From: Paenibacillus sp. PAMC 26794
GTDB lineage: Bacteria > Bacillota > Bacilli > Paenibacillales > Paenibacillaceae
Reading direction: 5' to 3'
Assembly: GCF_000316035.1 (NCBI RefSeq)
Contig: NZ_ANHX01000002.1
Location: 173,542-237,541 of the forward strand
Length of the DNA stretch: 64,000 nucleotides
A program made the position numbers and the translations under genes. Position 1 is the stretch's first letter. The number at the start of each line of letters is the position of its first letter. The notes beneath the pieces were generated by a model. It ran no database searches and was not told the DNA's origin. It saw nothing but the letters and a program-made list of their open reading frames with translations. This document shows positions 63,966 through 64,000 of this stretch, in pieces.

Positions 63966-64000
63966 TGGCGATCCAGGAGCGAAGGTTCTTTGGAGGGGCC

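Noticed and set aside
1..64000. CRISPR arrays, tRNA or rRNA genes
   Set aside because: Reading through the intergenic stretches showed no regularly spaced direct repeats and no cloverleaf-like or rRNA-like sequence.

Overview
The window looks like a chromosomal segment of a Paenibacillus-type Firmicute. The support is strong AGGGGG/GGAGG ribosome binding sites, frequent GTG and TTG starts, a YesM/YesN two-component pair beside an LplABC-type sugar importer, and a large trans-AT polyketide/non-ribosomal peptide locus. The genus is inferred from gene content and style, not from a marker gene.

Positions 1-45,600 hold a hybrid trans-AT PKS/NRPS cluster, all on the + strand and almost certainly one long transcription unit. 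It starts outside the window: only the last 45 residues of a type II thioesterase are visible. The order is: a fatty-acyl-AMP ligase with carrier protein; a KS-KR-ACP protein; a 3,980-residue protein (KS-KR-ACP-Cy-A-PCP-Cy-A[Ox]-PCP); two large proteins with two KS-KR-ACP modules each, the second ending in a condensation domain; a glyceryl/hydroxymalonyl-ACP supply set (FkbK-like dehydrogenase, FkbJ-like ACP, FkbH-like protein); a discrete malonyl transferase; an ABC-2 exporter; a glycine-type NRPS module fused to a BtrH-like domain; and a free-standing relative of that domain. Both A domains after the Cy domains read as cysteine-specific. A reasonable prediction is a fatty-acylated thiazoline/thiazole carrying several hydroxylated two-carbon units (six KRs, no DH, ER or MT seen) and ending in glycine. 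I do not recognise it as a named compound. The most unusual parts are three half-condensation domains at protein-protein junctions, an oxidase domain inserted inside an A domain, and the C-terminal BtrH-like domain where a thioesterase would be expected.

Positions 45,600-59,490 form a carbohydrate-use locus that reads as an N-glycan foraging system: a GH38 alpha-mannosidase on the - strand, then a YesM-type sensor kinase, a YesN-type regulator, two LplB/LplC-type permeases, a solute-binding lipoprotein and a secreted GH85 endo-beta-N-acetylglucosaminidase with PKD-like and F5/8C modules. The promoter regions of the mannosidase and of the transporter operon share a near-identical element centred on AGCGCT that resembles a catabolite-responsive site.

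Positions 59,490-64,000 are patchy: gene remnants (end of a zinc-type dehydrogenase, start of an AraC regulator), a sugar phosphate isomerase/epimerase-like gene, an Rrf2 regulator with a downstream aldo/keto reductase whose upstream regions both carry AT-rich dyads, and an IS4-family (Tn5-like) transposase at the right edge. Remnants also lie between the biosynthetic cluster and the mannosidase gene, so both borders of the glycan locus look like sites of past rearrangement.
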